Shown here piece by piece: positions 23,768-27,518 of a stretch of DNA of 27,518 nt. The DNA comes from Pseudobowmanella sp964228145 (GTDB taxonomy: Bacteria; Pseudomonadota; Gammaproteobacteria; Enterobacterales; Alteromonadaceae): contig CAXQZJ010000030.1 in assembly GCA_964228145.1 (NCBI GenBank), positions 1 through 27,518 on the forward strand. Reading direction: 5' to 3'. Under the pieces are notes generated by a model that saw only the letters and a program-made list of their open reading frames with translations, made no database searches and was not told the origin of the DNA. Made by a program: the position numbers and the translations under genes. Each line of letters opens with the position of its first letter. The stretch's first letter is position 1.

Positions 23768-23793
23768 AAAAAAGCCGGTCATTTCTGACCGGC
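23768..23793 (-). terminator. Terminator of the uup-DUF3466 operon
   Basis: GCCGGTCA (23774-23781) and TGACCGGC (23786-23793) form an 8-bp GC-rich stem around TTTC. On the minus strand it is followed by T6 (23773-23768). It lies 29 bases past the DUF3466 stop codon. Confidence 0.88.
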
Positions 23794-23822
23794 CTTAGCA
23801 TCTTTTTGGCTTTGTTCAGCGT

Positions 23823-25514
23823 CTATCGCCTTCTTAAGCGTAACATTAAGCCTGTAGCCAATAACGCCAACCAAGACATGCTGCCGCCCTGACGCTCCTG
23901 AAAGGGCTCATCATCGCTGCAATCTTCAATACTGCCACCTGGTACTGGGACTAACTTTACAGCAACCGTGGTCGATTCTCGCTGAGGGCTGCCATCGTCA
24001 TTGGTGACCGGGTTACCATTGATATCGAGAATATCTTTGTAGGTTAACGCTGTCGCGAAGATAACACCGTTATCATTAATGTCGTTGGCCTGAACAATAT
24101 CATAGGCAGAATCACATGCCAGTAAGTCATTCACACGCTGGAAGCTGTCCTCATCGATATCATAGATAAAGCCACTTTTCGCACGCGTTGAACTCAGCGA
24201 CGCTTCAATTTCCGCATCACCAACGATTTGATTGTTATTGTTGATGCCGCGGGGGGTAGTAGAAGAGCTTTGGAAAAAACCCGTGATGGTGGTTGCCTGA
24301 GCGTCTTCCATATCATAAACAAACAATTTAGAACGAGCGCTACCACTTAGGTAAGTGTAACCAATTCCCATTACCTTACCATTATCATTAATCCCCAACG
24401 CACGGCTAGAGTAAAATGATTGTTGATCACCAATTGCTGTGGTGCCCTGATCGTCAAACACAACGGCCATCGTTTGTACTGAGTTGGTCGGTATAATGCG
24501 TTCAACTTCCGGACCGGTATAAATACCTACCGAGTCGCCGACAACCACACCATTATTATTAACGTCATAAGCATTGGTGGTCAGACGAATGTTTTCCAGC
24601 TCAAAACTATCAGGATCTGAGAAGGTCGAGCGCGCTTGTTCGGCGGTAATTAGGGGGTCAAAAGTGACGCGTTCTTCAACTTGAAGCTGGTCATTGATCT
24701 TCCACAATGTCGCGCTACTTTCGAAGCTGGCAGCACTGACAAGATTCTGCAAGCACAATGCAACCGGTTGGTCGCCCCGTGTTTCATCATCTTCGCAATT
24801 CTCAACACTATCCAGAAACGCTGGCATTGCCCGTCCTGCAGATGAACCGACAACCCAACCATTGTTATTAATGCCGTTCACAGCACTAAAACCACCGGCT
24901 GTATCTACCGACGAGGTCAGTGGCACAACCGTATCGTCAACCTGCACGAAACCGCGAATAAAAAAGTCACGGATCTGCAGGTTAAAGGTCACATCGCTGT
25001 CAGACGTATACGGCTGAGTAGTGTAAGAGCCATTACTGCTTCCAATTATCCAGCCATTGTCATTGATATCCGCCACCTGTGTATCCGCGCTGCGACTGTA
25101 ATCATTAAAGTCCGGATTGATGATATCCAACCCGATGACCGGATCACTGCCGTTATCGTCGCCTGTTACACTCAGGTAATTGGCGAACTTCTGTGTCGAG
25201 TTACCCCCGGTTGTGCGCAGATAGTTGTATAGAAAAATTCGGTCTTCATCGCTGATATTGCCCGCTTGTACCGCTTCTACGTCAACGTTGTCACTGATCG
25301 TGGTATTGTCAAAATCTAACAGTGAGACATCGATTTGAGGATGGAATGGCGTATCCAGTATGGCAACCACTTGTCCTTGGTTATTAATCGCTTTAGCGAA
25401 AGTACGGTTCGCACCATCATTGACGGGCAGTTCCACCACCTGATAAACGGCGGCTTGGGCACTGAATGAGGCGGCGATTAGCGCTGATAAAGGGGCCAGC
25501 CTGGTTTTTTTCAT
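23823..25514 (-). CDS. DUF3466 family exported protein with GlyGly-CTERM tail
   Basis: A 563-residue protein of the DUF3466 family, common in Shewanella-like bacteria. It has a signal peptide (1-21, cleavage after AQA). At least seven copies of a short IN(D/N)NGxVVG repeat are spread through the body (for example INDNGWIIGSS, INNNGWVVGSS, INDNGKVMGIG), like HAF repeats that may form a beta-propeller or solenoid. The C-terminus GGSMSWLALLATGLMLRLRRR (543-563) is a GlyGly-CTERM signal: glycine pair, hydrophobic helix and basic end, processed by rhombosortase and linked to type II secretion. The start has an AGGAA site. It begins 14 bases after uup, so it is in the same operon. Function unknown. 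Confidence 0.88.
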   Translation of the reverse strand: MKKTRLAPLSALIAASFSAQAAVYQVVELPVNDGANRTFAKAINNQGQVVAILDTPFHPQIDVSLLDFDNTTISDNVDVEAVQAGNISDEDRIFLYNYLRTTGGNSTQKFANYLSVTGDDNGSDPVIGLDIINPDFNDYSRSADTQVADINDNGWIIGSSNGSYTTQPYTSDSDVTFNLQIRDFFIRGFVQVDDTVVPLTSSVDTAGGFSAVNGINNNGWVVGSSAGRAMPAFLDSVENCEDDETRGDQPVALCLQNLVSAASFESSATLWKINDQLQVEERVTFDPLITAEQARSTFSDPDSFELENIRLTTNAYDVNNNGVVVGDSVGIYTGPEVERIIPTNSVQTMAVVFDDQGTTAIGDQQSFYSSRALGINDNGKVMGIGYTYLSGSARSKLFVYDMEDAQATTITGFFQSSSTTPRGINNNNQIVGDAEIEASLSSTRAKSGFIYDIDEDSFQRVNDLLACDSAYDIVQANDINDNGVIFATALTYKDILDINGNPVTNDDGSPQRESTTVAVKLVPVPGGSIEDCSDDEPFQERQGGSMSWLALLATGLMLRLRRR

Positions 25515-25528
25515 TGTTATTCCTGTTA

Positions 25529-27436
25529 CTACTCTTGCAACTGTTCTAATTCATCCCAGCGTTGATAGGCATCAGATAAGTTGGCTTCCAATTGAGCCAG
25601 TTTGTCGAGTATTGCCTGTGCATCACTGGGATCTTGCTTAAAGAATTCAGGTTGATTGACCTGTTCTTGTAATTCATTTATTTGAGTTTCCAACTGCTCT
25701 ATTTGTTCAGGCAGTTGTTCTAACTCTAATTTTGCCTTGTATGATAACTTCTTCCCACGCTTTGGAGAAGACTTCGCGCCTGCGGTTGGACTCGCGTCAA
25801 CAGCAGAAGTTTCATGTTTTTTCTCATGTTTTTGCTTATCTTCGTACCATTGTGCGACATCCTGATAGCCACCAACGAACTCGCGTATGCGGCCCTGCCC
25901 TTCAAAGAACAGACATGAGGTCACCACATTATCAACGAACTCCCGATCGTGACTCACCAACAAAACGGTACCAGAATATTGACCTAGCACTTCTTCAAGC
26001 AATTCCAGGGTTTCTACGTCAAGATCGTTAGTCGGTTCATCAAGAATCAGCAAATTACTCGGCTTAGCCAGTAGTTTGGCCAACAATAATCGATTCTTTT
26101 CACCACCGGAAAGTGCTTTGACCGGTACATTAATACGTTCAGGAGAAAATAAGAAGTCCTGGAGATAACTGATTACGTGTCTGGACTTGCCGTTCACCGT
26201 CAGTTCACGTTTACCATCAGCAATCGTATCGATCAGGGTTTTATCCGGGTCCAACTGGCTGCGATGCTGGTCAAAATAAGCCATTTCTATGTTGGTACCG
26301 CGTTTTATGTTGCCAGCTTGAGGTGCCAGTTCACCCAGTAACAGTTTGACCAAGGTTGATTTACCGCAGCCATTGGCACCAATTAGCGCAAGTTTATCGC
26401 CACGCTGGATCAACAAATTCAACTGTTTAACAATATCTTTTTGCTCAATTCGATAATCAAGCCCCTCGACTTCAAACACTGTCTTGCCTGATTTATTGCT
26501 GTCAACCAAGGTAACCTTAGCCTGTCCTTGTCGACCCCGACGCTGACGGTGCTCCTCACGCAAGGCTTTTAATGCCCTTACGCGCCCTTCATTACGTGTG
26601 CGACGAGCCTTAATACCCTGGCGTATCCAAGTTTCTTCCTGACTCAGCTTTTTATCGAACAAGGCATTTTGACTCTGCTCTACTTGCAAGTTCTGTGCTT
26701 TCTTCTCAAGATATTCGGCATAATTACCTGGATAACTGGTCAGGTGGCCTCGGTCCAAATCAACAATACGGGTTGCCAGATTGCGAATAAATGCCCTGTC
26801 GTGACTCACGAATACCACCGCACCGGGATATTCTTTAAGGGCATTTTCCAACCAGCTGATCATATCAATATCCAGGTGGTTGGTTGGCTCATCAAGCAAC
26901 AGAATATCAGGATTTCTGACCAACGCTCTGGCCAGTGCGGCTTTGCGTCGCCAACCACCAGACCAGGTACTTAATCGCGCCTGACCATCCAGCTTAAGTT
27001 GCGTTAACACCTGCTGAATTTGCTGTTCAAGTTGCCAACCATTGTGATGATCCAACTGCTGCTGCAAACGTTCTAATTTCGCCAACTGCGCATCACTGTG
27101 ATCACTAACCACAATCAGGCTTTGTGCCGCATAATCACTCAGTAACTGACCGACTTCAGCCAACTCTTCAGCCACATAGTCGAACAGCGTTTTATCGACA
27201 GATAATGGGGGATCCTGTTCCAAACGGGCAATTTTAATCTCTGCAGAAACAATTCTGTGGCCATCATCGAGGGCCATATCTGCGCCAATGACCTTTAATA
27301 GTGTGGACTTACCACAGCCATTCCTGCCGACCAGACAAATACGTTCCTGCGGCTGAATAACAAAATCAATTCCGTCCAGCAATGGCGGATGACCTAAACT
27401 CAAACTGGCATTTTTTAACTGCAGCAAACTACTCAT
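25529..27436 (-). CDS. uup: ABC-F ATPase Uup
   Basis: A 635-residue ABC-F protein, soluble with two ATP-binding domains, linked to ribosome function and precise transposon excision. Module 1 has Walker A GRNGCGKST, signature LSTWSGGWRRK and Walker B LLLDEPTNHLD. Module 2 has GANGCGKST, LSGGEKNR and LILDEPTNDLD. They are joined by the ABC-F linker helix pair, rich in Arg/Lys. The C-terminal 80 residues form a coiled coil (LELEQLPEQIEQLETQINELQEQV), typical of Uup and known to bind DNA in E. coli. I chose ATG 27436; a TTG lies one codon earlier. Its start overlaps the end of the upstream glutaredoxin-like gene by 8 bases. Confidence 0.93.
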   Translation of the reverse strand: MSSLLQLKNASLSLGHPPLLDGIDFVIQPQERICLVGRNGCGKSTLLKVIGADMALDDGHRIVSAEIKIARLEQDPPLSVDKTLFDYVAEELAEVGQLLSDYAAQSLIVVSDHSDAQLAKLERLQQQLDHHNGWQLEQQIQQVLTQLKLDGQARLSTWSGGWRRKAALARALVRNPDILLLDEPTNHLDIDMISWLENALKEYPGAVVFVSHDRAFIRNLATRIVDLDRGHLTSYPGNYAEYLEKKAQNLQVEQSQNALFDKKLSQEETWIRQGIKARRTRNEGRVRALKALREEHRQRRGRQGQAKVTLVDSNKSGKTVFEVEGLDYRIEQKDIVKQLNLLIQRGDKLALIGANGCGKSTLVKLLLGELAPQAGNIKRGTNIEMAYFDQHRSQLDPDKTLIDTIADGKRELTVNGKSRHVISYLQDFLFSPERINVPVKALSGGEKNRLLLAKLLAKPSNLLILDEPTNDLDVETLELLEEVLGQYSGTVLLVSHDREFVDNVVTSCLFFEGQGRIREFVGGYQDVAQWYEDKQKHEKKHETSAVDASPTAGAKSSPKRGKKLSYKAKLELEQLPEQIEQLETQINELQEQVNQPEFFKQDPSDAQAILDKLAQLEANLSDAYQRWDELEQLQE

Positions 27437-27518
27437 CAATAAACTCAGCTAATTGAAAAGAATCAAACGGCCAACCCAATTCGCGGCCGTTCGAACGGTT
27501 TTTTAGTACTGGTATGCG
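27429..27518 (-). CDS. Glutaredoxin family (DUF836-like) protein, C-terminal fragment
   Basis: Minus-strand frame from the window edge, 29 codons and a TAG. It reads RIPVLKNRSNG-RELGWPFD-SFQLAEFIDE, matching the C-terminal pattern of small glutaredoxin-like DUF836 proteins (IPVL, then ELGWPFD, then a closing helix). The stop lies inside the start of uup, an 8-base overlap, so the two are translationally coupled. The N-terminus is outside the window, so the active-site cysteines cannot be seen. Confidence 0.65.
   Translation of the reverse strand, partial: RIPVLKNRSNGRELGWPFDSFQLAEFIDE

Overview
The window looks like chromosome from a marine-type gammaproteobacterium, probably of the Alteromonadales (Alteromonadaceae-like). 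The evidence is the uup / DUF3466 / rmf / fabA block, a FabR-type operator before fabA, a GlyGly-CTERM protein, a secDF fusion and a gammaproteobacterial LexA box. This placement comes from gene content, not from a database search. No rRNA, tRNA, CRISPR array, insertion sequence or prophage was seen.

Layout. 1-200: a hairpin-rich palindromic repeat and a 14-bp tandem repeat. 201-4076: a YlqF/RbgA-like ribosome-assembly GTPase, a DmdC-type acyl-CoA dehydrogenase and a divergent XRE/MmyB-like regulator, with a perfect palindrome between the last two. 4094-9506: an unusual cassette. On the minus strand is a 926-residue soluble protein joining a Clp-type AAA+ module to an FtsH-type AAA+ and M41 protease. 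Divergent from it are a two-domain protein resembling YbjN or type III chaperones and a membrane protein with two transmembrane segments. 9630-10978: a MatP-like ribbon-helix-helix protein and a cytochrome b561, divergent around a 31-bp perfect palindrome whose core is GTGAC-A-GTCAC. 11008-16343: a minus-strand series encoding a small exported protein, SecDF, an NhaP2-type antiporter and a WYL regulator. 16419-18276: a lipoprotein, a small unknown protein and a class 3 lipase. 18445-22364: a FAN1-type nuclease and a nuclease-helicase, overlapping by 4 bases and preceded by a good LexA box. 22379-23515: a small RHH-like protein, fabA and rmf (rmf is only 58 codons). 23823-27518: a glutaredoxin-like gene (partial), uup and a DUF3466 protein, on the minus strand.

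Background biology. The order uup ... rmf, fabA ... matP-like recalls the E. coli order uup-pqiABC-rmf-fabA-lonH-matP, here with about 12 kb of other genes between fabA and the matP-like gene. That synteny and the matS-like half-sites are the main support for the MatP-like call.

The strongest candidates for undescribed biology are the Clp-FtsH fusion protease with its two divergent partners, the matP-like gene with its variant matS-like palindrome, and the probably SOS-controlled FAN1/helicase operon. The functional links between neighbours are inferences.
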